Shown piece by piece: positions 46,301-60,700 of a DNA stretch of 64,000 nt (positions within the stretch are counted from its first letter, which is position 1; each line of letters begins with the position of its first letter). The translations under genes were made by a program, and so were the position numbers. The notes under the pieces were generated by a model. That model saw nothing but the letters and a program-made list of their open reading frames with translations, searched no databases and was not told the DNA's origin. Source of the stretch: Halictus rubicundus (taxonomy: Eukaryota; Arthropoda; Insecta; Hymenoptera; Halictidae). The DNA is taken from positions 12,009,001 to 12,073,000 of the forward strand of contig NC_135149.1 in NCBI RefSeq assembly GCF_050948215.1. Reading direction: 5' to 3'.

Positions 46301-48650
46301 CGTCAAGTAAATCTTCGTCAAGGCGGTCGCCGTGCCTCCCGCGTTCCCCAACGTAATTGCTTTCCGGAAGAGTAATCTCTAGCCGAGACTTCTCCTCGAA
46401 TTCCTCCCCCTTCGGTCCGCTTAATCTACGTTCCCGTGTCCCCTTCCCGTTAAAAATTCATTCCACGAAGATGAGTTGAATTGCCTAAATTGTTTTACCA
46501 GAAGCCTCTTCAGTCAATTCGGATTTGGTCACAAGATACTATTAAAAGGTGTAGCCGGATAAGGAGGTCAAAAGTGTCCCCAAACGAAATTGAATTTGCA
46601 ATAGGTCGTTCGATAGCTAATCCAAAGAAAATACCCTTTGCCAATTTTCAACCCTGTATGTCGTAATGGGGTGACAAACAAAATCCAGTTTTTCCGTAAT
46701 TTCTCTTATCCTCTTCAATTGAAAATTTACCTATTAGAATGCACATCTACGAATTTTTCAGAATTTCTAGATTCGAAGCCGAATTTTAAAAAATAAAAAA
46801 ATGTTGAAATGCCGATTTCTTGTAGAAGTTATGAGATACTAAGTTTGTATTTTTTACAGTTTTAGCGTCTCTTTATGATTGTTAACACATAATTTTTTTC
46901 AGATTTTTCAAAGTGGGGGCACACGGTTAAAAAAAAAATAAAAAACCGCTATTTTTTACCTTTTTTTACCATTGCAGGGGCTTGTTACGAGGTAAATACT
47001 TCAACTTGAAACCCCTACAATCGGTACATACTTGTTTATAAAATATTCTTAACTTCGCTGTGTGTACTGTGTAAATAGACCTTTGGAGTATAAAAGCGTC
47101 CATGCTTCTTTACGTGCTCGCAGTGGGTCCCGATAAAGGAGCATGTTTCGAGGCAAATCTTTGAGCCAGTAAACCATTTTCTAGAAACATATTGGAGTAA
47201 TGGTATTATAATTGAAATGCGGGTAATGAACGCTCGTTGCCATGAAAGTGCGCCGATTCAGAGGGAACGGTCCCGAGAACTCTTACTCCGCTCCGAAACG
47301 CAAATTACGTCTCTAACTGCGCTCCTTGCAGGTGTTCTTTACTTACACCTAATACCGGCACTTACCAGCACGGCGGCTACTTGTTCCCGGCAATTACTTT
47401 CTGGCCCGTGCACTCGAGCCCATTACACGGGATCCAAAGCCGGTTCAGATCGATGGAGAGTAGAGAGAACGCTTTTCACTTAGAACCATCTAAACGCGGC
47501 GTATCTTCTCGCCGCTCGTCGAACGGAGACAGCTTTTTCTCACGGCCACGCACTCCTCCGAACCACAACGTTGCACGAACAATGAACAATTGCTCGAAAG
47601 ACAGGTCAAATGGTTTCAAACTTTGCATTTATTGAAAGCATGAAGCCCGTACAAAATTATAGAACGAATTGATTCGCTCGTGAGCATGCTACAGTAAAAA
47701 ATAGCTGGAGCTTCAATTTTTCAGATCATGCTATTTTCATAACACATTTTGGAAGCCCTAGTTTTAAGAAAAATGGTGCCAATAGTATTTTCTCATAAAC
47801 GAACGATCAGAAGTGGCTCTGTATCTATGCAATGAAAATTTCATGTCACAGCTGCGCGTCGTAAAATTATATTAAATTGTTTGAAAAATTCTTTACTACA
47901 ATTCCGTTTTCTTCTTGATAGAAACGATGGCTATGTTGAGAAGAGTGGTATCAATTCTTCTGAATTTGACTTAATATTGAAAGATCCAAAGGTACAGTTT
48001 TGTCCAGCTAGATTCTGTTTCCAAGAGCATTGTGGGGCAGCACGAATCCTTCGTTGTGGGTGCAGTCGAACGGTTCTTGAAAAGAACCTGAAACGAGGTC
48101 TTTCCTCGCTTCGGTAGGCCTATCACGTATCTACCCGGCAGCAGCTTCGCTACGGCCGGGCTCGTCCTCCCATTCATTCCGCTCCAACGTGCTCATTCAT
48201 CCCGGAGTATCGGGCCTTAATGCGCTTTTGACGGGCCATAGAGTCGCGTGCCGACGTTCGCACCTGGACTTACTTCCTTCACCTGGACTTCACCAGACAC
48301 CGGTGGAAATAGACCGATCTCTTTTGGGACGCTGCTGCCAAGCCTTGTCAACGCGTTTTCTTCCCGTTGTAGGCGGCTATTCAGACATGTATGCTGTGTT
48401 TGTTTTGCTATTCGATATATGCGCGGTCGACGTTTGCTCAGCTTCGAAAGACTTGTCGAGAATAGATGCTGGATATCGAGTTGATCTTTTTCGATTCGAG
48501 CTGTCGCCTAACCAGAGAAATTTCGGTTTTCCGTGAAAGGTGGTTGTACTATTATTTACAGAATGAGACTCCTGGATTTTATAGAAAATTATTCATTGGA
48601 CCATTATGTACTGGCTTCCTTCGTTCTAGAATTTTTTCACATCATATTAA
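43388..48650. other. Gene-free stretch
   Basis: Unique DNA alternating between AT-rich and CpG-rich. CpG-rich segments without credible coding frames lie at 43490-43860, 44640-45060, 45900-46450 and 47210-47600. An A/T-run-rich segment at about 46670-47000 looks like an old mobile element but has no boundaries I can define. Confidence 0.4.
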
Positions 48651-48762
48651 TACAGTGATTTCTATTTATACGTCGCCAAGACCTGGATGATAAATGTCGC
48701 GGAATTATCTCCACTACCGCGGGTTATACCCCGTTGATGACATATATCGAGAATTCGCTGTA
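48651..48762. mobile_element. Pogo-like non-autonomous element, copy F (short)
   Basis: TACAGTGATTTCTATTTATA at the left and TATATCGAGAATTCGCTGTA at the right. Carries the GTCGCCAAGACCTGGATGAT and CCACTACCGCGGGTTATACC modules. At 112 bp it is an internal-deletion form. Confidence 0.82.
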
Positions 48763-51082
48763 AAGATTTCGTCACAGTTATGCTGCATTCTCTTCAGAAT
48801 GAGACCTCTGGATTCTATAGAAAATTATGCACTAGGCGAATATGTCATTATATGGAAAAATATTTCTGGGTAACTGTTTGACGTTCGCACTGAACAATGC
48901 GTTTAAGAAATTCTAATAGATATTAATTAGAATTATTTGTATTATTTATTATCGAGGTAGTAGCAAGTGATCAGAGTTTTGGAAATAATCTCTGGTGGTA
49001 TTTTTTATTCGAAATGCCATTTTCCCTGGCACAGCAACAACCCAGAGATTACAATGCCCCGTGATTACCTTTTTCTGCCACTATGGGAAATCCTGGGCCT
49101 TTTAAAGCCCGGGGATTATGATAGTCATCGCGGCGATTGTTCGAAGGGAGTGGTCGAAAAATGCGCGAAAATTATACGGCTCTTCTCGTTGATGTGCAAC
49201 TAAAATCTGCGGCGTAATTATTTTCCTTTTAAGCGCTGGGAAACACTCGAGTTCTGGTAATAGTGATTATTAGACTGCGTTTATGGCGTGTAAACGTTTC
49301 CATTGCTTTGCACTCCGATATACAAGATGATACCCAAACCGCTTTACCAAAGAGATAACCAATCTCCACTGCAATTTCTCTGTTGCTAAAAAAGTTCTTT
49401 CCAATCTATATCCACTGGTAGAGAACCTTCGAATGAAGTGTACAAATTCATTCTTCTCTTATTTCACTTCTGGCAGAGATTCGATTAGAGCGTACAAATT
49501 TTTCTCAGACTTCGATCTCCCGGAATTATTGCGCGAAGATCAATTGTTACACGAAGCAACGGGGCTATCGGCTCGCAGTAATATTGCAAAACATTTCGGC
49601 TGACCGTTCCCGCGCGAGCGTGCGCAACGATGACGCAACTTTATCCGGGGTTCCGGTGAAACGGCCTCCGCGTATAAATTTAATTACACGTTTAATTTCG
49701 CGAGGCCGGCAATGGCTTCATTGGCGAGATCCGTTTCTCGAGAGAAACCCGCGCTCATCCGGGGAGGATGCGTCGTCGCGCTTTTTCTCGCGGGCTCGGT
49801 TTTACTTTTACGAGCGAGCTGATGCGAGAGCACGTTGCGGTTCGGAGATCGGGAACAAGCGTTCTCCGCAGTATATCATAAATTCTCGTGAGGAGTCGCC
49901 GAGGATGGCCTATAAAACGCCGGTTCTGTCTGCACTGGTTCGCCATTAATACGGCGCCGGTCCACGCGTTAAAGCCGTGTTCGCGCGGTCCCCGCGATCC
50001 TCGCATGCCGTGTCCCAGGTTTCGCCACCGTTACACGCATTCTTTACGTCTTCATCAAACAATAAATTTGCCATGGTTCCGCGTGCAGATATCAAACGCG
50101 CCGGCGGCGTAACGATTCACGTAAGGAACACCCGCTTGCCAACGCTCCGCTTCTGCGAGCGAGAACGTATCGTCCCCGATACAGTGTCCCAGGCTTTAAC
50201 AACGAAGTATTCTCAGTGCATTGGTCTAAATACTAAATAAATAAAAAGAAAATGCTTTACTTATGAGGCTTAGCGATTCGGTCATTTTCTCCAGTAGTTG
50301 AGTACGTTCTGGTTCAGAATGGAATGAATTTTTACCGATTAGTTCCAGCGGGCGAGGAAAAATCGTCCGGATATTACAACGATTTGTAACTAGCCTAACG
50401 ATCCGATAGCTCCACTCGTTCCAAGAAAGGTCCACGAGCGGCGCTGTGAATTTTGACACTGGTGTCCCGATGGAATAACGGGAACCGGGTTTGTACCGCA
50501 CTATGGGGCGCACACGATCGGGCTTATGGTTTCCGCGACACGTGACACCATAATGTCCACGCTTATGTATCCCTTGCCCTACGCTGTTTATCCCACGGTC
50601 CCGTTACCGGTTCGCGGCAAGGCGCGAGAGCCACCCATCACATAATAATGATACGCTCGGTTTTGCGGCCGGTGCGAAACTTTTTCCGCGACCGGAAGTC
50701 GCCATCTTGTCGACTGTCCCGGCTACCTCCACAAACAACGCTACGCAAATATGCAAAACGTAGGAATAGACACAATATCCAAACACAAATTTTGAAACCC
50801 TTCAACGTTATTAGGATTTGATAATTTACCATTTGAGACCCAGGATAATTGTGCTTGCACCATCAACTCTGCCCTTTGCAGAATTAGGATCGTTGTCAAT
50901 TAGCACAGCGCGTTTCTCACTGTAATATTTTACAGTAGAATCAAGGAGACGTTGGTGTACAGATAGTAGAACACTCGGTTTTAATGAAGGACTATACCTT
51001 TTTTGATTTATTTAACGAATCATGTTGTATATGGATCGTTTCAGACTGGACTGCTTAAAACGTTTACTTTTCTCGCGCGTTT
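48763..51082. other. Gene-free stretch with CpG-rich island
   Basis: AT-rich unique DNA, then a CpG-rich unique segment at about 49560-50200 with AATTTAATTACACG-type homeodomain-like motifs, then mixed DNA. No exon recognised. Confidence 0.4.
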
Positions 51083-51267
51083 TACGGTGATTTCTCTGCA
51101 TGTATATGTCGCCAAGGCCTGGATGATAAACGTCGCAGAATTATCTCCACTCCGAGAGGCCTCGGACGCCGAGGAGTGTAAACATAATACAGCTAGGGTA
51201 TGTCTCCTGGAAAATACACGACGCTGGCAAGACCCGTGTTGTTGACATATATCGAGAATTCACTGTA
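51083..51267. mobile_element. Pogo-like non-autonomous element, copy G
   Basis: TACGGTGATTTCTCTGCATG on the left, CGAGAATTCACTGTA on the right. Contains CCAAGGCCTGGATGATAAAC, GGACGCCGAGGAGTGTAAAC and GCAAGACCCGTGTTGTTGAC. Same orientation as copies C and F. Confidence 0.82.
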
Positions 51268-54200
51268 TAGACTTGCATACGCCATGAACGCACAAAGATC
51301 AGCAGTTTAATGAAACATTGTACCTAAACAACTCCAAGCACAGGTTTTGCAAGATGAGAATACTGCGTACAGCATCCACAAACCCGAAGTGCAGTAAAGT
51401 CACAGTGTCTTCGCAAAAAAGACTCACCGAGTACTTTCATTTCAGGAAGAGGCTCCGACGCGACCGCAGTAATCAAAGACTACAATGAACGTTCCCCGTG
51501 TGCAATTAACCGTCGACCGCGTAATTAAGCTCCTCTTTAAGGGGAACATTCCTTCGTGCTCGCCGATGGAAAGTTTGCCTTCGACGTGACGCGGGAAACC
51601 ATCGTCGATTTCGTGGGGTCCTGTCATCATTTCTGCACTTAGTGAGCGATCATTATGCAGAATTTTTTTGCTAAAATCATGTTATTTCGGTAAGGTAAGT
51701 TGCTTCCAGAATTCGGAACGGCGAAGCACAAATTTCCACGTTAACTAATATTGTTCTAATCGCCACAACGAACCGCAGCCTCCCACATCAATTCCTCGAA
51801 ATCAGAGCAAGTTCTTTGGCAAATCCGGGACGGGAAAATTGAGATTGACTAGACTGGTTGCTCCATCAATCCTCCCACGTCTAGCAGCTCGAACTAAATT
51901 CTGGACCGCTGAAAGCCGCGATAAAAATTAATTTTTCACGTCGGGCCGGACAGTCGTGTCAGTTCGGAGACAACGGGAACGCGATGTTCGAACGGTAACC
52001 ATAAAATCGCGCCGTAAAAACGGCGGAGAATCGTGAGCGCGATAATAAACCCGATAGCGAGTCCAATACGATTTTCCGACTGACACGAAAGGTTAGGCGC
52101 GAGGCTGCACCGTACGGATTAAACGAGCCGAGGCGGCTAAATTACACGGCGGATTAATCGAGGGGTGTAAATAACGTGAATTAACGACTTCGTGTAATGA
52201 ACGGATAAATCAGCGCGTCGATTGCATTATCGGGAGGCGCGGAACGGGCCCTCGGGCAGTTATCGAGCCGGTGAAAAAACCTGGCGAAAAAAAGACGAAC
52301 AAGAAAAGAAACAGGTAAAAATCCACGGTGCAAAAATTTTCCGAAGACCTCGACACGGTGAACTTTCGAACTCCGCCGGTGACTTCTTCGGGGGATCATG
52401 CGATGTAGCGTGCACGTTGCGCGCTATACTTCACTGTTATTGAGCCTAGCGCAGAAGTCTCCGTGGAAACATCGAGGTCGAGAAAAATGGCCTGGGAGAA
52501 ACAGTTTACGATCCAGGAAACGTTAAATTCACCTTCTGTAAAAATCGGCGACACTGTCGGGTACGGAATTTATTTATTTCCCTGGGGAATTTATAAATTT
52601 CCTCGGCGATCCATAAATTTCGACTAATCCCGCGACACGTAGGGGGTTGCTATCCCTATTAATCTAATCGGCGGGTCGCGAGAAAGTCGCCGCGAAATCG
52701 GCTTTCTAAGCTTCGAAAGCCGCTCCGCCATTATGTGGCCGTCCCTTTTCCTTCCAGCGTTTCTGCCCACGCGTTTCGCGGTCTGTTCTGGGCGAGAAAC
52801 TGCACAGGGGAGAGAGGAGAAACCGCAGTGCGCACCGGAAACGCGTAAACCGACGCGAGTTTCGTCTCACCGATGAGCTACGTTTTATCGCCACGTCTGT
52901 CCCCGTCGCTCTCGCGGGACGATCCTTTTTAGTCTGCACGGAAAAGGAGGGGCAGAAATATTCGCTGCTTGTCGACTGGAACCGTTACACCTCCCACGAA
53001 TCCTCCTATTCCCCGAATCCGCGATTATTTTGCGATAAAAACGTCCTTCAGGATTGATAGTCTCCGGTCGCTGGGGAATGATCACCTGCTCGAAGTCAAA
53101 GGTGATGTAGCGCGTGCGAGTTTAAGTAGGGTTTACGTCATCGTTCTCCATTTTTCCTATTTGTCACTAAAATACAAACCTTTGCACCGTACAATTTTTC
53201 TTCGATTCTACTTCGGTTGAAAGAAGGCTGTGCTTGGGAATTTTTATCTCAGAGACTGGTAGTCGTACTGGGTCGAATTTTTGTTCGTTTTAATCGGCAA
53301 GGTTTAAGCTATTGTAAACTACTTTTCTTACGTCGACAAAATGATTTTACAATATAATCAAGGTTAATCATGAAAATTCAGTCTTCAGGACCTCTTATTA
53401 GGAAAATCGAAAAAACAATATGTATTCCAAAACTAATTCGACGCGGACAAAAATGCTATGCGCCGGACCAAATCGGACTGATTAAAATGAAAAAAAGATC
53501 AACTTGATAGGTCCACTAAGTTATCGAGATAAAAATTGCTTGATCAGCGGGTACAGCTGAATATCAAGGATCTTTATTTAATGAACAATCCGCGAATCAG
53601 CGTAACGATGACTTAGAGCCCCCCTAATTTGCCTTCGGCTACGTTATATTTGCGTTCGAACAAAATCCCCGGTGCTTACGTACTCCGTTTCTCGTCCCCA
53701 TTTGTCACCAGTCGCTCTCAATCCGCATGGAAAATGGGAAAACAAGAGAGCTGCTTCCCCGGAAAATATTTGCAAGTTGCCAGCCAGAGTTTTCGAGAAA
53801 GACCGTTCGCCGGGGAATCCGGGATTATTTCGCGGACACAGTCGAAAACGGAGCCGCGAAAACGAAGCCAGCGCTTCCGGCGGCGAAATACGTGGCACGT
53901 TAAATCGATTCCGACGGAAAATCCGGCTGGAAAGCCCCCGCACGCTGCGCGGTTTCCCGAGCTACCCGCGCAAAGTCCGCAGCCTTTTGTTACCCAGCAT
54001 CCTATTAGCTTCGATCGGCTCGAACAGTTTCCCCATCGGTTATTAATCGGTATTAACGAGTGCGAGAATTTATCTACCCCCGGTGTCGCCGGTTTTTTCA
54101 TTTCGGGGATCATAATTGACCGTCGAACCGATGAGTTATCGCCTATAAATTCACCCTCGCGTATTTTCCGTTGAACGTGCACATCCGCTCCTATAAATCT

Positions 54201-56329
54201 GCGTCTACGCGAAATCCCTCGTGTTCTTACCAGGTGGATCATGAAACTACTTTTTCCTGTTTGCTATAAAAAAGTTTTTAAAGATAAGTAGCTCGAATTT
54301 TGAATTTTTAGGGCACCCCAATTGATTATTAAACAGTTAACCCATGTCTGGTCCTATTCGAGGCAGACTCCACATTGCGTCTTGCAATAATTGTTATTTA
54401 CTTTACTGACTTACATTCAATTTGTCAATTGTGCCACAATGATAATAAAAATAGTTTGCTCTAATTTCGAGACATATTAGTACATTTGGTTAGTAGGAAA
54501 TAATATCCGCAGTCTAGTTATAACAATAAAAGTACTGTTCCTCAACTGTGCTAAATTCGTTGGTGAAATACTGTTAAACTCTCATACAAATATGACCCAC
54601 TTCGGTCCACAATAGTTCAATAAACAGTTCATTGCAATATTGGATACTAGAGTAAAACATTTCGAAACGCAGAACAGTATGGTTTCCGCATACGAGGGGT
54701 GAGAAAATCAGCGTGGAACGTATTTGCATCGTGGTCCCGGTTATGATCTTTGATCTCAGAGTTCCCATTACGTTAGATACGTGTCCCGAGAACGATACGC
54801 CCCGACATTATGCTCGCGTTCTATGTCATAGTCGTTAAACCCGCGGGTAGAGTAGCAACCATCTCGAGTGCGTGTACACAAGCAGTGTAATGGCGGTTTC
54901 CGTAGCCACCGCTGTTAGGAATATTGTTACAGTTATGATACGGATTTGCAGGTACCTAGAATTTTCCATTTACTGCCTAGGATATCAGCAAACTGCTCGG
55001 GTGATTCATCTTGGTGCACAAAAGGAATTCTGAGTGGCAAGAAAAACTTGTTTTTCTGCGGAGCGGCGGGACGAACAACACGCATTACGACATGTATTTT
55101 GTGGGGAAAAAGTGGCATGGAGTGAGTCAGATAGCTGTACGGGGTTTAAACAAACCGATATTTTATGGGAACAAGTAAACACTTTTCTGCAAAAACCGTC
55201 CGAGGTAGGTTTATTAACGGTGAATCAGGTTTTAGCTTGCGTACTTCATCCTCTCTGTATTTTATTCACTCGTTTTCAGGGTCTTCTTCGTCGTCTGTAG
55301 TTTTTTATTCTGTTTATTTTCTCTTCGGACAAAATATTTAATAAACTGGAATTAATGAACTGCTGTTCAAACTTACATTTCAATGTCTATCGAGAGGACA
55401 CACTGCAATCGTTATTACGCATTTAGATCAATTATTCAACACTATTTCATTTTCTAATATTTTCCTTGAATGCAGAAAATTCACGGTCTACACATAAAGC
55501 AGATTACTCTACATAAAGCATTATCCTTCTTATATACAATATCGTAGCAGCGTGCGTATAATAAAAATATGTCTAAGAAGCGGACGAAGCTCAAACAGCA
55601 ACAGTCACTCAGTTCAGCTTTTTCACAGTGGCTCAAAGAAAATAAAGTAGGACACTCGTGGAGGCCCCGGAGGAACCTTTGTCGCTGAAGGGAGTCTCGG
55701 TGAATAAGGAAGAGATTTAAGGAATGATTGATTTCGAATCAGCGTGCCCCGAAAATTCCAGGACCGGGGGTCATTAATCAACACCGTTCGGCAGCGGTGT
55801 CAGCCTTTTTATCGAGCATCCGACGGCTTCGATCGCGGGGGTGGACGGGGTTTGGAAAAACGGATGTCCTGGAAATACAGGCCACTGCGGAGCACACGGC
55901 CATTTGGCTATCTGACGTAGCACGAAAGTTAACAGGACGCTGTAGCATCGCCGGAATTGGCTGACCTCTCGGCCTGTGGCTGCTGAACAACTTTGTTCGG
56001 CGTGTCCTCTCCCGCTCCCACGCTCTCTGCGATTCTCTATGTCGCCATACCCCTACTTGCGAACCCACATTCCGAAACCCAGGATTATTACATTTCGTTT
56101 CGGGGTTGGGGATGCGCGGTCACGCTTACGTCAAACACTGTCGATATTAGGTCAGCTCCTAGCCTCGCTGACCTGTCCAGTGAATAAACACCTCCCAGCG
56201 AATGAATGTAATTCGTGTTCAACGGAAAACTAACATTTATCGTGTCCTCTTCATGTTGAAATTTATACAGTAATTGTTACGAATCAATAAAAAAAAATTA
56301 TCAATTCGTAAGATTCTCATATAAAAGTC
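51268..56329. other. Gene-free stretch with several CpG-rich islands
   Basis: CpG-rich unique segments at about 51880-52440, 52660-53100, 53600-54240 and 55720-56180 alternate with AT-rich DNA. They contain TTAATTAA/TAATTA-type cores and GATAA motifs but no frames with splice sites or recognisable domains. Regulatory function is possible and cannot be shown here. Confidence 0.4.
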
Positions 56330-57780
56330 TGCTTAAACGTTCATATATCCATCTTTGCTGTACCTTTTCCAGTGAAAAATTGATACATGTTCTTCAAGTA
56401 TACCGTCAAATTTTCAAGAAGATCTGCTTCATGGTTTCTGCAAGAAAAAAATCGTGATGGTCACTGACCGTCCGTTTACATCTGTGACGAGCAATAAACG
56501 TTTATATTGCATCTTGCTCAATAAAAAAATTGGCATATGTTCCTCAAATATGAAATAGTGTGTCCTGAAATTGTCAAGAAGATTTGCTTCATGGTTTCTA
56601 GAAAAGAAAATCGTAATGGTCACTGACCGTCCGTTTACATCTGTGACGAGCAATAAACGTTTATATTGCATCTTGCTCAATAAAAAAATTGGCATATGTT
56701 CCTCAAATATGAAATAGTGTGTCCTGAAATTGTCAAGAAGATTTGCTTCATGGTTTCTAGAAAAGAAAATCGTAATGGTCACTGACCGTCCGTTTACATC
56801 TGTGACGAGCAATAAACGTTTATATTGCATCTTGCTCAATAAAAAAATTGGCATATGTTCCTCAAATATGAAATAGTGTGTCCTGAAATTGTCAAGAAGA
56901 TTTGCTTCATGGTTTCTAGAAAAGAAAATCGTAATGGTCACTGACCGTCCGTTTACATCTGTGACGAGCAATAAACGTTTATATTGCATCTTGCTCAATA
57001 AAAAAATTGGCATATGTTCCTCAAATATGAAATAGTGTGTCCTGAAATTGTCAAGAAGATTTGCTTCATGGTTTCTAGAAAAGAAAATCGTAATGGTCAC
57101 TGACCGTCCGTTTACATCTGTGACGAGCAATAAACGTTTATATTGCATCTTGCTCAATAAAAAAATTGGCATATGTTCCTCAAATATGAAATAGTGTGTC
57201 CTGAAATTGTCAAGAAGATTTGCTTCATGGTTTCTAGAAAAGAAAATCGTAATGGTCACTGACCGTCCGTTTACATCTGTGACGAGCAATAAACGTTTAT
57301 ATTGCATCTTGCTCAATAAAAAAATTGGCATATGTTCCTCAAATATGAAATAGTGTGTCCTGAAATTGTCAAGAAGATTTGCTTCATGGTTTCTAGAAAA
57401 GAAAATCGTAATGGTCACTGACCGTCCGTTTACATCTGTGACGAGCAATAAACGTTTATATTGCATCTTGCTCAATAAAAAAATTGGCATATGTTCCTCA
57501 AATATGAAATAGTGTGTCCTGAAATTGTCAAGAAGATTTGCTTCATGGTTTCTAGAAAAGAAAATCGTAATGGTCACTGACCGTCGATTTACATCTGTAA
57601 TGGGCATAAACGTCCATACATTAATTTATATTGCATCTTCCTCAAGAAAAAATTGGAACACGTTTCTATGATACAACATGTTCTATGTCACATGTGATAC
57701 AACATGATCTAAAATCTTCAAAAATGATCGCTTCATGGTTTCTCGAAAGAAAAAGAATCGCAAAGGTGCTGCACGAACGT
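56330..57780. repeat. 159-bp tandem array, homogenised core
   Basis: The phrase GGTCACTGACCGTCC recurs every 159 bp (unit starts at 56454, 56613, 56772, 56931, 57090, 57249, 57408, 57567). The internal units look identical base for base, while the flanks (56330-56453 and 57600-57780) are clearly diverged relatives. Because 159 is 53 codons, the minus strand stays open for 392 codons (57607 to 56429) with a 53-residue repeat beginning DVNGRSVTITIFF. No start context, signal or homology supports translation. The pattern is that of unequal crossing-over in a satellite. Confidence 0.93.
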
Positions 57781-60700
57781 GCATAGGATGACGTGTCGAG
57801 CGAATGAACATGAAGAATAATAAAACGATAGAAAGTTTTTAATAAGATTCTAATGCATCGATCTGGACGGCAGCAATAGATTCGTCGAGTATCGTCGAGG
57901 GATAGACGAGAGCAACAAAATTCGTTTCCCGGCTACGAAAGGCATTAAAAGAAAAGGGCAAAAGTTGTCTCGTCTCGGTGACCCGATTCTTCATCCAGCG
58001 ACCCGCTTCCCCGGTACTTTATGTTTTTTCGCGTGCCGAATTCTTTAGCATACAAATGGGTTTCGGGGCTAGGTCTGGGTTAGGTAACCCAGACGGGGAT
58101 AACGCGTTAGAATTCCTAACGAACAAGCGACAGCTACAGCTACAACGACAGCGACGTGGTTCAACCCTTTACCTCGGCTACGAGATTTGTAAACGAAACG
58201 AGAGAGGAAACGGTAAATCCGTGATGCTAGATCTGACGATCGATGACCGCGGACTCCGCCCCTGCTGAATATTCATGCAAGCTCTCTTCCGATAATAGGA
58301 CCGATACCTGTATCCGTAATCACTGTTTATTGTCTTGAAATCGGTCGACGTGACGTCATCCAGCTCGTTTATTCAGCCCCCGCCGATATCGTCATTTCTT
58401 AAAATGGTAACTTGCCCTTTTCAACTTTAATGGCGCCCCGCATTCTCTGTGTTACGAAAATCTTTCTTTCTATTTTCTGTTTTTCGTGTATTATTTTTTA
58501 AGGGTACTCCAAGGCTTTTTGTCTACCGGAAGCGTATTAGTAGAATTTTCAAAAATCGTGCTATGCTAAAAGGAAACTTCAAAGCCACGTTTTACATGCT
58601 GTTGAGGGACTTTTAAAAATTACGAAATAGCCACCGGTAGATGATAAGGTAAGGGTTAAACAAGTTACCAAGAGTAAGATCTGTCTGCAGAAAAATTCCA
58701 CAGAACCAGACACATTCTCAAACGATCCAAGAACAGACAAAAATACAAAACTCCGGTCCGGCCAGAAGTGACAAATTAATTACCCCGTGGAAAACGTGTA
58801 GGCGAATTAAACCGCGTGTGTCGCCGATGAAACAGTAATCAGGGCGATTAATCGTGGCACGGACGTGTACTTTAGCAGTGTATCGTGCATACAGGGGTTC
58901 GTTTCGTGTCCGCGATGCCGCAGGATCCTTCCAATTAAAAGCGCACGCGCTATTTACGCGTCCTGTTCCCAGGGGGCGCCGACGGGAATAATTTAAATAA
59001 ACCGGGCACGATGAAATTTCGGGGCGAAATCGTATCGCGTAATTAGAATTCCGCCTCGTTTCTTCTCCGACGAGGGGTGGGTGGGGGGAGAATCGAATGG
59101 AGGGAGAGAGACGAAACGGACGAGATTCCAGAGGCTCGGGGGGCCGCGAGAGATAAATCATCGGCTTCTCCGAAGCGTGTCTCCTTTTTCCCGATGTCCG
59201 TTGGCCGAGTTGCTAATTAAGTTTGCACAACGCCGCCGGTGCCGCTTCTGGCCGCATAACGAGGCGTGTGTAACTTTCTGTTCAGCGGGAGGTAATGCGA
59301 GCGGAATACTTAATATCCCGGCCGGAGAGCTTTGGGTCTCTTTCGGGGCACGTGCTCCGGCCGTCTCTGCTCTGGCCAGAAAACGGGTGATTCCGGAAGC
59401 TCCCGCAACCGTCTCATCGTCCCCGGTGAAACAAACGACCGAGCCGAGCGAAAAACCCGGCGAAATCTCGAGGCGCGTGCAAAGTTCTCGCGGTTGAAAG
59501 GCGATTCCTCCTTGCCTGGAACCCCCCCCCCCTTGAAAAAACTTTCAAATCGCTGCGACGCGTTACGGTTTTCCACAGGGGGGTGGGAATAAACAGCTAC
59601 CTTTTTGGTGAGATTTTTTTTTAATTTTTTGTGAATAGTGTAAACGGTCGAGTATGTATTGCGCAACCATTTCTGGCGGTGAAAATGGATCGCAAACTGC
59701 CTAATCGATTAAAGTTCGACGACCGCACATGGAATCTGAATTTATTAAAGCATTCAAACTCTGTCAAAACAATCGGGATACAGCAATGTACAAAGCCTAG
59801 GGAAGATTACCGATTGATCGATCCCGAACAAAAATTCTAGTGACACACCGCGTCGCGGCTAGATCACGATTACGAAGAGTCTCGATCAATCAATTACCGC
59901 TAATGCTCTTTCAGCTAAGTAGGCTCGTTCCTTTTTTGTTCACCACCACCCCCCCTTTCCTCAAGGCTCATTATGTCTCATTGATTTGTTCCTCGATGTT
60001 AATGCTGTCACGATGGCGGGGCTTACGCAAGCGAACGTCTGTCGAAAATTTCAAACGAGTGGACGAAAGAGAGAAACAGAGAGAGAGAGAGGAGGATAAA
60101 GAGAAGGAGAGAAGGAGGAACGGGTCTCTCGGGAGATCGAGACTGAGCTTGTTGCACGTTTTCTTGTTACCTTGACTTCCGTTCGATCATCGTTGGACGT
60201 CGTAGCCCCGTCGGGTTCGTGTAAATACGTGGCTACGGCACTGGCTTTATGGCCTCCCATCGTAAAGATCTGCGGGCACGACGAGATGTAAACACGGTTT
60301 CCCCGTTGATACCCAGCTTGTACGACACAGTGCCTACTGCCGGACGCATTTTGTTTCGCGTGCTAATGTAATTTGCCCCTCGCCGATATCATTTTCCCCC
60401 GACCCCCTCGAGAGACTTACACGATCTTTACAGGGTGCTCGGGGACCGGTTCAAGGGTGGCCCCCCGGGGAGCCCGTGCAATCTCTTCGATCACCGTGTA
60501 GTCCATCGGGACACGCGATTATCTAAAACCCTGCCCGACAAAAAGTGTGACATCGTATAACAGTAGTTTTATTTTTTTCCTTGAGGGATCTTTGCAGCTT
60601 ACGATCCCTTATGGTTCGAGAAAACCACCAAATTTTTTCCAAATTCTTTGGGCACCAATGCGTCGATTCACAGCTTCAGAATGCACATCTATGATGCTTC

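Noticed and set aside
46670..47000. Transposon with poly-A/T runs
   Set aside because: No inverted ends, target duplication or second copy could be found by eye.
56330..57780. Repeat protein gene or CRISPR array
   Set aside because: No start context, signal peptide or homologous family and no spacer diversity; pattern fits satellite homogenisation.
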